Assembly (NCBI GenBank): GCA_016931085.1
Contig: JAFGFO010000007.1
Coordinates: 1-15,406 of the forward strand
Source: Thermoflexales bacterium
GTDB taxonomy: Bacteria > Chloroflexota > Anaerolineae > Fen-1058
Reading direction: 5' to 3'
Length of the DNA stretch: 15,406 nucleotides
Part shown: positions 1-6,609 of the stretch, in pieces
How positions within the stretch are numbered: position 1 is the stretch's first letter
Layout: each line of letters begins with the position of its first letter
Notes under the pieces: model-generated
What the model was told of the DNA's origin: nothing
The model's database searches: none
What the model saw: the letters and a program-made list of their open reading frames with translations, nothing else
Made by a program: the position numbers and the translations under genes

Positions 1-1
1 C

Positions 2-127
2 ATCGTGTCCATCCTCCAGTTCAATGGCACTTTGAGTTCGTGGTGGACTCGCATTGGCGTGGGCGCTCTCACGTTGATCTTTATCGGGATTCAAAGTGTG
101 TTCTATATGAGAAGAAAAGCCTGGTAG
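2..127 (+). CDS. C-terminal end of a membrane protein (5' part outside window)
   Basis: An open frame enters from the window edge and ends at a TAG, giving 41 residues. It has a short polar stretch (QFNGTLSSWW), then a hydrophobic segment (GVGALTLIFIGIQSVFYM), then a basic end (RRKAW). That is the pattern of a last transmembrane helix followed by a positive cytoplasmic tail. The frame has no start codon in the window, so it is a 3' fragment. The overlapping frame-1 reading from 40 to 384 lacks such structure and runs through a long hairpin, so I prefer this frame. The family cannot be named from 41 residues. Confidence 0.55.
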   Translation: MVSILQFNGTLSSWWTRIGVGALTLIFIGIQSVFYMRRKAW

Positions 128-201
128 AAGGGGAAGTTAAAGTAAAAAAGTGCCCCCAACATGCAAGTTCGGACACGAGTTCGGACAATGGCGTCCCACT
201 T

Positions 202-248
202 ACCTCCCCGAAAGCGGCGACCTTCGGTCGCTTAGCTTTCAGGGAGGT
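202..248. repeat. Long imperfect inverted repeat / stem-loop
   Basis: Three paired blocks are visible. ACCTCCC (202-208) pairs with GGGAGGT (242-248), GAAAGC (210-215) with GCTTTC (235-240), and GCGACC (217-222) with GGTCGC (226-231), closed by a TTC loop. One mismatch and a small internal loop separate them. That is 19 base pairs in 47 nt. No T-run follows on the plus strand, so it is not a standard Rho-independent terminator. It lies between the upstream membrane-protein fragment and the promoter of the lipoprotein gene. It could be a REP-like element or a transcript-end structure. A small palindrome, GCCCT-TT-AGGGC, follows at 258-269. The rest of 128-319 shows nothing I can name. Confidence 0.75.
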
Positions 249-319
249 TGCCCATGTGCCCTTTAGGGCTATTGTTTGTCAGCATGTCCCAACTTATGTC
301 CTAACCTCAGAACATGCGC

Positions 320-347
320 TTGCAGGCGCCGGTGAATGTGGTATAAT
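320..347 (+). promoter_or_regulatory. Extended -10 promoter for the lipoprotein gene at 471
   Basis: A perfect TATAAT (342-347) is preceded by TG one base upstream (339-340), which is an extended -10. A TTGCAG -35-like box (320-325) sits 16 nt before it. Transcription would start near 354, leaving a leader of about 117 nt before the ATG at 471. I see no clear operator, although GCATGT and ACATGC (about 283-317) form a loose inverted pair just upstream. Confidence 0.65.
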
Positions 348-470
348 GGAAGGCAATTCCGGCGGCTACGCTCGGAGCGTCTAGAACGCCTGACATTCGA
401 AATAAAGGCAAATAGGCATGTGACACGTTTAAGATGTCACCGGTGGCGCCCGTCCAAGCGCGGGAGAACA

Positions 471-890
471 ATGACACACAAAAAATCGATTTCGATAGGT
501 GCTCTCTTAATACTGGTTCTTCTTGCCTTCGCAGCTTCTGGATGTGCTTCAAAGAAGTGTCCAGTAAATGGAAAATGGACAACCGGGGAAGAATCGGGAG
601 TAACAAGTTTTACTGTCGATCGATGTGCTATACCGTATGTGTACTATACCATAACGGCTTCGGGGGTCCAATCTTCTGGAACCATTTCACTCTTGGACAC
701 CTGTCAAATAGATAATAATCAGCAATTTAAGTGCCAAGAACAAGGATATGCAGAGCCTAGATACACATTTTCCGGGAAATTTACAGCAAATGACGTTGCG
801 GAAGGTCAATTGATTTTAGCGAAAGGATTCCAGGGGTTAGATTTAACTCAAGATATGACATTTGATTGGAAGGCGTCGCCATCACAATAG
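471..890 (+). CDS. Small secreted lipoprotein, function unknown
   Basis: Encodes 139 aa. The chosen ATG has GGGAGA (462-467) just upstream and starts a textbook lipoprotein signal: MTHKK, a hydrophobic core, then lipobox A-S-G-C with Cys25 as the lipidated residue. A longer in-frame reading from 336 would put 45 arginine-rich residues before the signal and overlap the promoter, so it is rejected. The mature part has four more cysteines (Cys30, Cys52 and two further on), probably disulphide-bonded outside the cytoplasm. It alternates short beta-like stretches (TSFTVDRC, PRYTFSGKF) and reads like a compact beta-sandwich. The gene is AT-richer than its neighbours: lines 481-540 and 721-780 hold 25 and 24 G+C of 60, against 40 of 60 at 2521-2580. 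That hints at separate origin. Function not recognised. Confidence 0.75.
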   Translation: MTHKKSISIGALLILVLLAFAASGCASKKCPVNGKWTTGEESGVTSFTVDRCAIPYVYYTITASGVQSSGTISLLDTCQIDNNQQFKCQEQGYAEPRYTFSGKFTANDVAEGQLILAKGFQGLDLTQDMTFDWKASPSQ

Positions 891-962
891 TTAAGATAAC
901 CGTAAAAGGAGAATGTGCCTCGACCTGCCGCTGAGGCGGAAGGTTGCCGCACCACAAATATC

Positions 963-1523
963 ATGAAAAGAATATGCTGCATTTTCGTTTTATTGTTCGT
1001 CTTCCTGGCCATCTGCACCTCGGCATGCAGTTCGACCGGGGCGCGAACCGCAAAACCCACCAGACAGCCGGGAGAGCTTTCGCTGGATATGCCGCCCGAA
1101 TGCTTGACCCTGACAGAAGGGCTTTGCCTTGTGTCCGAACCCGGCGAGTGGTTGGGAGAAGGCAAGACAACAATCATTGCCCAAAAGCCAGTGGCTACTT
1201 ATCTGGAGCCAAGCACCGCCATCCAGATAAAAGTTGAGGACTGGACTCTCGTATTTGACCCGGGAGAAAACACGCCGTTTTCTGTCGGCATGACTTTCCC
1301 GGGTGCCAAGTTGTATCCCCAAGGCAAGAACGTCGGCATGACGATAGAACACGGCGATAAAAAATGCGATGAGGTGGAGGGGAATTTCACTGATGACATA
1401 TTGCAGAGCGCTCAAAAAGGAGATCTGGGAGCAAATCCTATCTCGGCGTTGGACATTCGCTTTACGATGCGGTGCAATAAGCAGACCCAGGTAATCTATG
1501 GGCGAGTAAAGCTTCCTCGGTAG
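963..1523 (+). CDS. Secreted lipoprotein, function unknown
   Basis: Encodes 186 aa. The start at 963 gives MKRICC, a strong hydrophobic core and lipobox T-S-A-C with Cys22. An in-frame GTG at 915 would add 16 residues that spoil the signal peptide, and its AGGAG (907-911) is only 3 nt away. The chosen ATG lacks its own Shine-Dalgarno. Its ATGA overlaps the stop of a 17-codon frame beginning at ATG 913, which could allow reinitiation. The mature domain is mixed charged and hydrophobic with beta-like strands and two late cysteine sites (KKCDEVEGNF, FTMRCNK), possibly one disulphide. It lies 72 nt after the other lipoprotein gene on the same strand, so the two are probably co-transcribed. No family recognised. 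Confidence 0.72.
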   Translation: MKRICCIFVLLFVFLAICTSACSSTGARTAKPTRQPGELSLDMPPECLTLTEGLCLVSEPGEWLGEGKTTIIAQKPVATYLEPSTAIQIKVEDWTLVFDPGENTPFSVGMTFPGAKLYPQGKNVGMTIEHGDKKCDEVEGNFTDDILQSAQKGDLGANPISALDIRFTMRCNKQTQVIYGRVKLPR

Positions 1524-1650
1524 ATGAGGCCCAGCGCGCCGACCCTGGCTTGCAGTTTGCATGACAGACCTCCGCCCCCGGCGAGTACCCCGACTACGTT
1601 CATATAGGCACCCCGACTGTCTTACAACTCACCACATAACCCAGAGCGCC

Positions 1651-1674
1651 AGGCGATGAGCCCGGCGCCTTTTT
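1651..1674 (+). terminator. Possible weak Rho-independent terminator after the lipoprotein pair
   Basis: AGGCG (1651-1655) pairs with CGCCT (1666-1670) and is followed by a T5 run (1670-1674). The stem is only 5 bp, and alternative pairings such as GCGCC (1646-1650) with GGCGC (1664-1668) exist. It is 128 nt past the lipoprotein stop. Confidence 0.3.
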
Positions 1675-1695
1675 GGCGTGGTCGGTATTCACTAC

Positions 1696-1790
1696 CCTGT
1701 AGGCGGGTTTCCCTGGCCTGCGACCGAAGGGACATGCAGGGCCGCTTGCGGCTGTGGCGCAACCCAGGGCAGGCAAACCCGCCCCTACGC
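1696..1790. repeat. MITE-like imperfect inverted repeat, about 90 bp
   Basis: The left arm begins GTAGGCGGGTTT (1699-1710). The right arm ends AAACCCGCCCCTAC (1774-1787), whose complement is GTAGGGGCGGGTTT, so the arms match apart from a 2-base gap. The arms continue with looser pairing (CCCTGGCCTG on the left, CAGGGCAGG on the right). A tight inner hairpin GCCGC-TT-GCGGC sits at 1741-1752. No reading frame in it looks real. It fills most of the 354-base gap between 1523 and 1878 and may be a non-autonomous mobile or REP-type element. Confidence 0.6.
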
Positions 1791-1840
1791 CTGGCGATGC
1801 CAACTCGTTAATTGTTGCGCTATCCCCCGGGGCGTTGCGC

Positions 1841-1868
1841 TTGCGCTTTTGGCTTTTAGGGCTATACT
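1841..1868 (+). promoter_or_regulatory. Promoter of the glycosyltransferase gene, giving a near-leaderless mRNA
   Basis: TTGCGC (1841-1846), a 16-nt spacer and TATACT (1863-1868) fit a sigma-70 type promoter. The expected start of transcription, about 7 nt past the -10 box, is near 1875, only about 3 nt before the ATG at 1878. No Shine-Dalgarno precedes that ATG (CCCCAAG). Confidence 0.5.
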
Positions 1869-1877
1869 TGCCCCAAG

Positions 1878-3989
1878 ATGAAGCTTCACTCTTGCCGTAT
1901 CACCCTGTTCACACTCGTGCTGCTGCTGGCAGCCTGTGCCCGCCTGGCCGGGCTGGATAGGCTGCCGCCCGGCTGGCGCGACGACGAGCTGATCGAAGTG
2001 GAGATGGACTCCCGTATCGCGGCCGGCTGGCACCCCCTCTACATCGAGGAAGCCGAGGGGCACGAGCCACTGTATCATTACGTCCACGCCGCCACAATCG
2101 CGCTGTTCGGGCCGAGCCGGTTGAGCTACCGTTGGCTGGGCGCGGCCTGCGGACTGCTGGCGGTGGCCATGACGATGGCGTTGGGCCGGCGTTGGCTGGC
2201 TGCCCCCCAGCCTTCTCTCCCACTTGGCCTCGGCAAGGGCGACTGGGCTGCGCTCCTGGCCGGGACGGCGATGGCCACCGGCCTTTGGCCGTTGATGTAC
2301 AGCCGCCTCGGCCTCCGCCACGTCGGCATCCTTCCCCCTCTGTTACTGGTTATGCTGTGCTTGAGATACCTTTCATCCCCCCGTTCTGCCCCGGGAAGCA
2401 GTGGTTCCCCGTTTCACGTTTCACGTTTCACGTTTCACGTTTCACATTTCACATTTCACGCCCTCCTGGCCGGCTGTTTCCTGGCGGCCGGCCTCTACAC
2501 CTACTTTGCCGGCCGGGTCGTGCCGCTGATTGTCCTGGCCTACGCGGCCTACCTGGCACTGTTCCACCGCGCCGCCTTCAAGCGGCAATGGCTGGGGCTG
2601 GCCGTGATGGGCAGCGTGGCCGCACTTGTGTTTGCGCCTTTGGGGCTGCACTTGGCGGCTCGCCCGCTCGAGACCCGCCTGGAGGTGGTGGGGCGGCCGT
2701 TGATTGAGCTGAGCCGGGGCAACCCAAAGCCAGCGCTCGAGACGACGCTTGGCACGCTGGGCATGTTCACGCTGAGCGGCGACCCCGAATGGTTGTACAA
2801 CTTTTCCACCCGGCCCGTATTCGACTGGGTCACCGGGCTGTGCTTTTACCTGGGACTGGGGCTGGCGCTGTGGCGCTGGCGGCGGGTCGAGTACGGCCTG
2901 CTGTTGATCTGGCTGCTGGGCGGGCTGTCACCAGCCATGCTCAGCCTGCCGGCGGCCAGCTTTAGCCACACCATCGCCGCCCAGCCGGCCGTCTACCTGG
3001 TCCTGGGACTTGGCCTGGCAGAGGTGCTCGCTGCTTGTTCGCTGGCTCCTCCCAGGGTGACGAAGCGAAGAAGGCCGATCTCTCCTCCCTCCTCCCTCCT
3101 CCCTACCCCCTACCCCCTACTCCTTGTCCTGAGCGTGCTGGCGCTCCACGGCGCGCTGTCCCTCTACGATTACGCCGTCACCTGGGGCCGCCATCCCGCC
3201 ACGCGCTTTATGTATCACGCCGACGTGGCCGACCTGGCCCGTTATCTAAACGCCCACCCCAACGTTCAGGATGTGGCGGTGTCGACCACGGCCGAAGAGC
3301 TCGCGTTGGAAGCGCGCGGCCTGGAGCTGGATTTGACCCGCAGCAGCGCCCGCCCGCGCCTGTTTGACCCACGCCACGCCCTCGCGCTTCCGTTAGGAAG
3401 CGTGCCAGACGGGGAGCCCACGCATGTGGCCCTGATTTCAGACCCGCCGCCCGCGCCACACGTCCAAGCGCTCTTGCTGGCACAGGACGCCCCGCTCGAC
3501 ACAGGGCCGGACACGGCCAGGGGACCAGCTTTTCGCTTGTACGCAGTCAGTCCGCTCGAGCCGGCCGAGCAGCCTGCTCTTTCGCTGCCACTCACATTTG
3601 GCCAGGCCGGACAGCTCAGCCTGGTCGAGATGCAAGTCACAAACCTGGCAGGTCAAGACATGTCAGGTTCCCAAGATCCATCAAGTCTACAGCTACGCAC
3701 CGTCTGGCAGGTAGAAAAGGACACCGGCATGTCCGGTGAGCTCAAGCTCTTTGTGCACCTGCTAGGGGCAGATGGCCAGTTATTGACCACCGGCGACCGG
3801 CTGGACGTCTGGCCGCCTGTGCTGCGGACGGGCGACCAGTTTGTGCAGTGGAACGAGCTGCCCCTCCCAGCCGGGGCCACGCCTGGCCGCTATTACGTGA
3901 CCGTCGGCCTGTACGAGCCAGACGGCCCGCGTTGGCCAGTCAAGGCAACAGGCCAGGACCATGTGGGATTAGAGATCACCTTGCCTTAA
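1878..3989 (+). CDS. Family-39/ArnT-like membrane glycosyltransferase
   Basis: Encodes 703 aa. Members of this superfamily move sugars from polyprenyl-phosphate donors to lipid or protein acceptors on the outer face of the membrane. Visible features are a first hydrophobic helix (about 8-24), then the acidic R-D-D-E motif (34-37) where the family keeps its catalytic Asp/Glu, and the H-E-P-L-Y motif (62-66). Many transmembrane segments follow up to about residue 430 (88-104, 123-163, 195-229, 238-260, 319-355, 370-388, 413-430). About 270 soluble residues come next, the last 150 or so beta-rich (PGRYYVTVGLYEP). L-A-A-C near residue 20 resembles a lipobox, but the protein is polytopic. Two loops carry low-complexity segments from heptamer DNA repeats: residues 178-194 (Phe/His/Ser/Thr) and 402-416 (Pro/Ser/Leu). 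Changes of one or two units would frameshift it. Acceptor and donor are unknown, and no other cell-surface gene lies beside it. Confidence 0.8.
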   Translation: MKLHSCRITLFTLVLLLAACARLAGLDRLPPGWRDDELIEVEMDSRIAAGWHPLYIEEAEGHEPLYHYVHAATIALFGPSRLSYRWLGAACGLLAVAMTMALGRRWLAAPQPSLPLGLGKGDWAALLAGTAMATGLWPLMYSRLGLRHVGILPPLLLVMLCLRYLSSPRSAPGSSGSPFHVSRFTFHVSHFTFHALLAGCFLAAGLYTYFAGRVVPLIVLAYAAYLALFHRAAFKRQWLGLAVMGSVAALVFAPLGLHLAARPLETRLEVVGRPLIELSRGNPKPALETTLGTLGMFTLSGDPEWLYNFSTRPVFDWVTGLCFYLGLGLALWRWRRVEYGLLLIWLLGGLSPAMLSLPAASFSHTIAAQPAVYLVLGLGLAEVLAACSLAPPRVTKRRRPISPPSSLLPTPYPLLLVLSVLALHGALSLYDYAVTWGRHPATRFMYHADVADLARYLNAHPNVQDVAVSTTAEELALEARGLELDLTRSSARPRLFDPRHALALPLGSVPDGEPTHVALISDPPPAPHVQALLLAQDAPLDTGPDTARGPAFRLYAVSPLEPAEQPALSLPLTFGQAGQLSLVEMQVTNLAGQDMSGSQDPSSLQLRTVWQVEKDTGMSGELKLFVHLLGADGQLLTTGDRLDVWPPVLRTGDQFVQWNELPLPAGATPGRYYVTVGLYEPDGPRWPVKATGQDHVGLEITLP
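2411..2459. repeat. Heptanucleotide tandem array, 7 units (GTTTCAC / ATTTCAC)
   Basis: Five exact GTTTCAC units (2411-2445) are followed by two ATTTCAC units (2446-2459). The array is inside the glycosyltransferase gene and encodes the F-H-V-S-R-F-T-F-H run in a loop between two membrane segments. Because 49 is not a multiple of 3, gain or loss of one or two units breaks the frame. Confidence 0.95.
3083..3124. repeat. Heptanucleotide tandem array, 6 units (TCCTCCC / TACCCCC)
   Basis: Three TCCTCCC units (3083-3103), two TACCCCC units (3104-3117) and a diverged TACTCCT (3118-3124) lie end to end. They encode a Pro/Ser/Leu-rich stretch (about 402-416) just before a membrane helix of the glycosyltransferase. 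It is a pure pyrimidine/C-rich strand apart from the A of the later units. Confidence 0.88.
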
Positions 3990-4005
3990 AAAATGCCAGA
4001 TCCTA

Positions 4006-4034
4006 TTGACAAACGGCATACTTTGTTATACAAT
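4006..4034 (+). promoter_or_regulatory. Near-consensus sigma-70 promoter of the sugar catabolic cluster
   Basis: A perfect TTGACA (4006-4011), a 17-nt spacer and TACAAT (4029-4034) precede the LacI-family gene. Transcription should start near 4041, giving a leader of about 67 nt that contains the palindrome at 4043-4068. Confidence 0.88.
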
Positions 4035-4042
4035 GATGACAG

Positions 4043-4068
4043 CGTTGTCGTCAACGTTGACGACAACG
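4043..4068. promoter_or_regulatory. Perfect 26-bp palindromic operator, probably for the adjacent LacI-family regulator
   Basis: The half-site CGTTGTCGTCAAC (4043-4055) is followed at once by its exact reverse complement GTTGACGACAACG (4056-4068). The centre is CG, the dyad centre typical of LacI-family operators, where paired hinge-helix leucines insert. It starts just 2 bases past the predicted transcription start, a position where a bound repressor would block initiation or early elongation. The regulator starts 40 nt downstream, so negative autoregulation is the natural reading. Confidence 0.85.
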
Positions 4069-4107
4069 GCAAGCAACCAGAAAGGTCCGTGCAAAAACGA
4101 GGGCCAA

Positions 4108-5130
4108 ATGTCTGTCACGATCCGTGACGTAGCCAAATTGGCGAATGTCTCTACCAAGACGGTATCTCGCGTCATCAACGACCAAGGCGAGATCCGTCAA
4201 GCCACCCGGCAGCGCGTCCAGGCGGCGATCGAAGAGCTGGGTTATTACCCCAATATCCTTGCGCGCAGCCTGGTCAGCGGGCGCAGCAACACCCTGGCGG
4301 TAGTCACCTTCGGGCTTGAGTATTACGGCCCCTCGCAGGCCGTGGTCGGCATCGAGCGAAAGGCCGACGAGTTGGGTTACTCGCTGCTGCTCAGCCTGGT
4401 GAGCCGGCCTGATGACTATAATGTCAATGCCGTATTGGCCGCCCTGGTTGCTCGTTTAGTGGATGGCATCATCTGGGCCATCCCAGAAATTGGAAGCAAT
4501 CACTCCTGGATCGATTCCAATCGTCTCGATAATCTGCCGCCGATTGTCTTTCTCAGTATGGCGCCTCGGCCAGGGCTGCCTGTGGCGACGGTCGACAATC
4601 GCTTGGGGGCTAGACTGGCTACCCAACACCTGATCGATCTGGGGAGAAAAAGGATCGGGCTAATCACCGGGCCATTGGACTGGTGGGAAGCCCGCGAGCG
4701 CCACGAGGGGTGGGCAGAAACCTCGCTCGAGGCTGGCCTACCTGTCTCACCGGCATCCATTGTTGAGGGGGATTGGTCAGCGGCCAGTGGTGAGCGCGGC
4801 CTTCGAGAGTTACTGGCCCAGCAAGCGGAGTTGGATGCGGTTTTCGTCTCCAACGATCAGATGGCATTGGGTGTTTTGAGGGCAGCGCAAAAGTTGGGGC
4901 GCCGGGTTCCGCAAGATTTGGCCGTGGTGGGGTTCGACGACATCCCCGAATCGGGTTTTTTCTGCCCGCCATTGACGACAGTCCACCAATCCCTTACCGA
5001 CATTGCCGCCGTGGCCGTGCAGGAATTGCAGAAAAGCATCCAATCCCAGCAGAACGGGAGCAAGGTTGAATTTACGACCACCATGCTCGTGCCAGAGTTG
5101 GTTATTCGCGCGAGCTCGGTAGGCGAGTGA
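4108..5130 (+). CDS. LacI-family transcriptional regulator, likely local repressor of pentose genes
   Basis: Encodes 340 aa, the usual family length. The start at 4108 gives M-S-V-T-I-R-D-V-A-K-L-A-N-V-S, the classic helix-turn-helix beginning at residue 4. It has a GAGGG-type site just upstream. The longer frame from 4006 begins inside the -35 box and is not real. Domains are HTH at 4-24, linker to about 46, hinge helix I-L-A-R-S-L (50-55) with Leu55 as the likely minor-groove residue, then a periplasmic-binding-protein-like effector domain (61-340) with the typical V-V-G-F-D-D-I-P and late L-T-T-V-H-Q-S motifs. The ligand is probably a sugar of the cluster or its phosphate. The gene sits behind the perfect palindrome and 42 nt before the isomerase on the same strand, so it probably controls the whole unit and itself. 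Confidence 0.93.
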   Translation: MSVTIRDVAKLANVSTKTVSRVINDQGEIRQATRQRVQAAIEELGYYPNILARSLVSGRSNTLAVVTFGLEYYGPSQAVVGIERKADELGYSLLLSLVSRPDDYNVNAVLAALVARLVDGIIWAIPEIGSNHSWIDSNRLDNLPPIVFLSMAPRPGLPVATVDNRLGARLATQHLIDLGRKRIGLITGPLDWWEARERHEGWAETSLEAGLPVSPASIVEGDWSAASGERGLRELLAQQAELDAVFVSNDQMALGVLRAAQKLGRRVPQDLAVVGFDDIPESGFFCPPLTTVHQSLTDIAAVAVQELQKSIQSQQNGSKVEFTTTMLVPELVIRASSVGE

Positions 5131-5172
5131 AGAGCAAAAAAAGACAGCATTAAACAAGGAGATTGATCACAC

Positions 5173-6609
5173 ATGAACAAAGCAACGTTAGGTGTCATTA
5201 TCGGAAATCGCGGCTTTTTCCCCGATCATCTGTGCGATTCGGGTCGCAAGACGATCCTGAAGGTCCTGGCTGAAGAGGGTATCCAGGCCATCATCTTGCC
5301 GCCTGAGGTCGGCAAGTTTGGCAGCGTTGAAAGCGTGAGTGATGCGCAGCAGTGCGCCGATCTATTCAAGCAGCATCGTGACGAAATTGACGGGGTGCTG
5401 ATCGCGCTGCCCAATTTTGGCGAGGAGCGCCCCATGGCCAACGCGCTGCGCTGGTCAGGCCTGAACGTGCCGGTATTGGTGCAAGCCTTTCCGGACGATG
5501 TGAGCCTGATGACGATTGCCGACCGGCGCGACTCGTTCTGCGGCAAGATGTCGCTGTGCAACAACTTGAAGCAGTACGGCTTCAAATATACCCTCACCAG
5601 CTTGCACACCGTCGACCCGGAGAGTGAGAGCTTTCGCGCCGACTTGCGCCGCTTTGTGAGCACGTGCCGCGTGGTGCGTGGACTGCGAGGCGCGCGCGTG
5701 GGGGCCATCGGCGCGCGCCCGGCGGCGTTCAACACTGTGCGCTACAGCGAAAAACTGCTCGAACGGGCCGGCATCAGCGTTGATACGCTCGACCTTTCCG
5801 AGCTGTTTGGTGAAGCGGGCCGCTTGCAGGCAGACGACCCGGCGCTCAAGGCCAAGCTGGAACAAATCCGGGCCTACACACCCACCGGCAAAACGCCCAC
5901 CGAGCAATTGACGCGCATGGCCAAGCTTGGCGTGGTGATCGATCGTTGGATGTCCGACAACGCTCTGCAGGCCAGTGCGATCCAGTGTTGGACGGCGATG
6001 GAGACCTATTATGGCGTCGTGCCTTGCACGTTGATGAGCATGATGAGCAACGCCCTCATGCCCTCCGCCTGCGAGACGGACATCGCGGGGCTGGTTGGAA
6101 TGTACGCACTGATGCTGGCTTCCGGCCGGCCGAGCGCGATTGTGGACTGGAACAACAACTATGGCGGCGACCCGAACAAGGGCGTTATCTTCCACTGCTC
6201 GAATCTGGCCAAAGACTTTTTCCAAGACTCCCCAGCGGAGGCGAGCGGAGAAGCGCCGCACATGGATTACCAGGCCATCATCGCCGGGAGCGTGGGTGCA
6301 GAAAACACATACGGCACGATCGTAGGTCGTATCAAGGCATTGCCGTTCACCTACTGCCGCGTCTCGACGGACGATTTCAATGGCAAAATCATGGCCTACC
6401 TGGGCGAAGGTCAGTTGACGAACGACCCGCTCAAGACCTTTGGCGGTTATGGCGTCATCGAGGTGCCGAACCTGCAAAAGCTGTTGGCTCACATCTGTAA
6501 TAATGGCCTTGAGCATCACGTGGCGATCAACCTGTCGCAGGTGGCGTTGGCCATTGACGAGGCTCTGCGCAAGTACATGGCATGGGAGGTGTACTATCAT
6601 CAAGGTTGA
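5173..6609 (+). CDS. L-fucose/L-arabinose isomerase-family protein
   Basis: Encodes 478 aa. The family interconverts aldoses and ketoses with a bound Mn2+. The start has AAGGAG (5156-5161) 11 nt upstream. The N-terminal half alternates Rossmann-like strands (GVIIGN 7-12, GVLIALPNF 74-82, VLVQAFPDD 101-109, ARVGAIGARP 174-183). The C-terminal half holds C-W-T-A-M-E (272-277) and the likely metal residues Glu301 (S-A-C-E-T-D) and Asp325 (V-D-W-N-N). Their 24-residue spacing equals that of E. coli FucI Glu337/Asp361. His341 (F-H-C-S-N) and the late E-H-H at 447-449 are further candidates, resembling AraA His350 and His450. It is shorter than FucI (591 aa) and close to AraA (500 aa), with low likeness to either. 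With an AraD-like epimerase and a kinase downstream, I infer an L-arabinose-type pentose substrate. L-fucose or D-arabinose cannot be excluded. Confidence 0.75.
   Translation: MNKATLGVIIGNRGFFPDHLCDSGRKTILKVLAEEGIQAIILPPEVGKFGSVESVSDAQQCADLFKQHRDEIDGVLIALPNFGEERPMANALRWSGLNVPVLVQAFPDDVSLMTIADRRDSFCGKMSLCNNLKQYGFKYTLTSLHTVDPESESFRADLRRFVSTCRVVRGLRGARVGAIGARPAAFNTVRYSEKLLERAGISVDTLDLSELFGEAGRLQADDPALKAKLEQIRAYTPTGKTPTEQLTRMAKLGVVIDRWMSDNALQASAIQCWTAMETYYGVVPCTLMSMMSNALMPSACETDIAGLVGMYALMLASGRPSAIVDWNNNYGGDPNKGVIFHCSNLAKDFFQDSPAEASGEAPHMDYQAIIAGSVGAENTYGTIVGRIKALPFTYCRVSTDDFNGKIMAYLGEGQLTNDPLKTFGGYGVIEVPNLQKLLAHICNNGLEHHVAINLSQVALAIDEALRKYMAWEVYYHQG

Noticed and set aside
40..384. 114-codon open frame at the left end
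   Set aside because: It overlaps the better-supported membrane-protein end in frame 2, passes through the 47-nt stem-loop and the promoter -10 box, and has no domain-like character or upstream ribosome site.
336..470. N-terminal extension of the first lipoprotein
   Set aside because: It would start before the -10 box of the gene's own promoter and bury the lipoprotein signal behind 45 basic residues.
913..966. 17-codon upstream frame (MCLDLPLRRKVAAPQIS) as a leader peptide
   Set aside because: AGGAG is only 1 nt from its ATG, too close for normal use. The ATGA overlap with the lipoprotein start is suggestive but not enough to annotate a gene.
1785..2321. 178-codon minus-strand frame over the start of the glycosyltransferase
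   Set aside because: Gln/Ala/Gly-rich shadow with no ribosome site or motif. It covers the promoter and start of the real gene.
2411..2459. CRISPR-like array
   Set aside because: Units are 7 nt with no spacers, so this is a simple tandem repeat.
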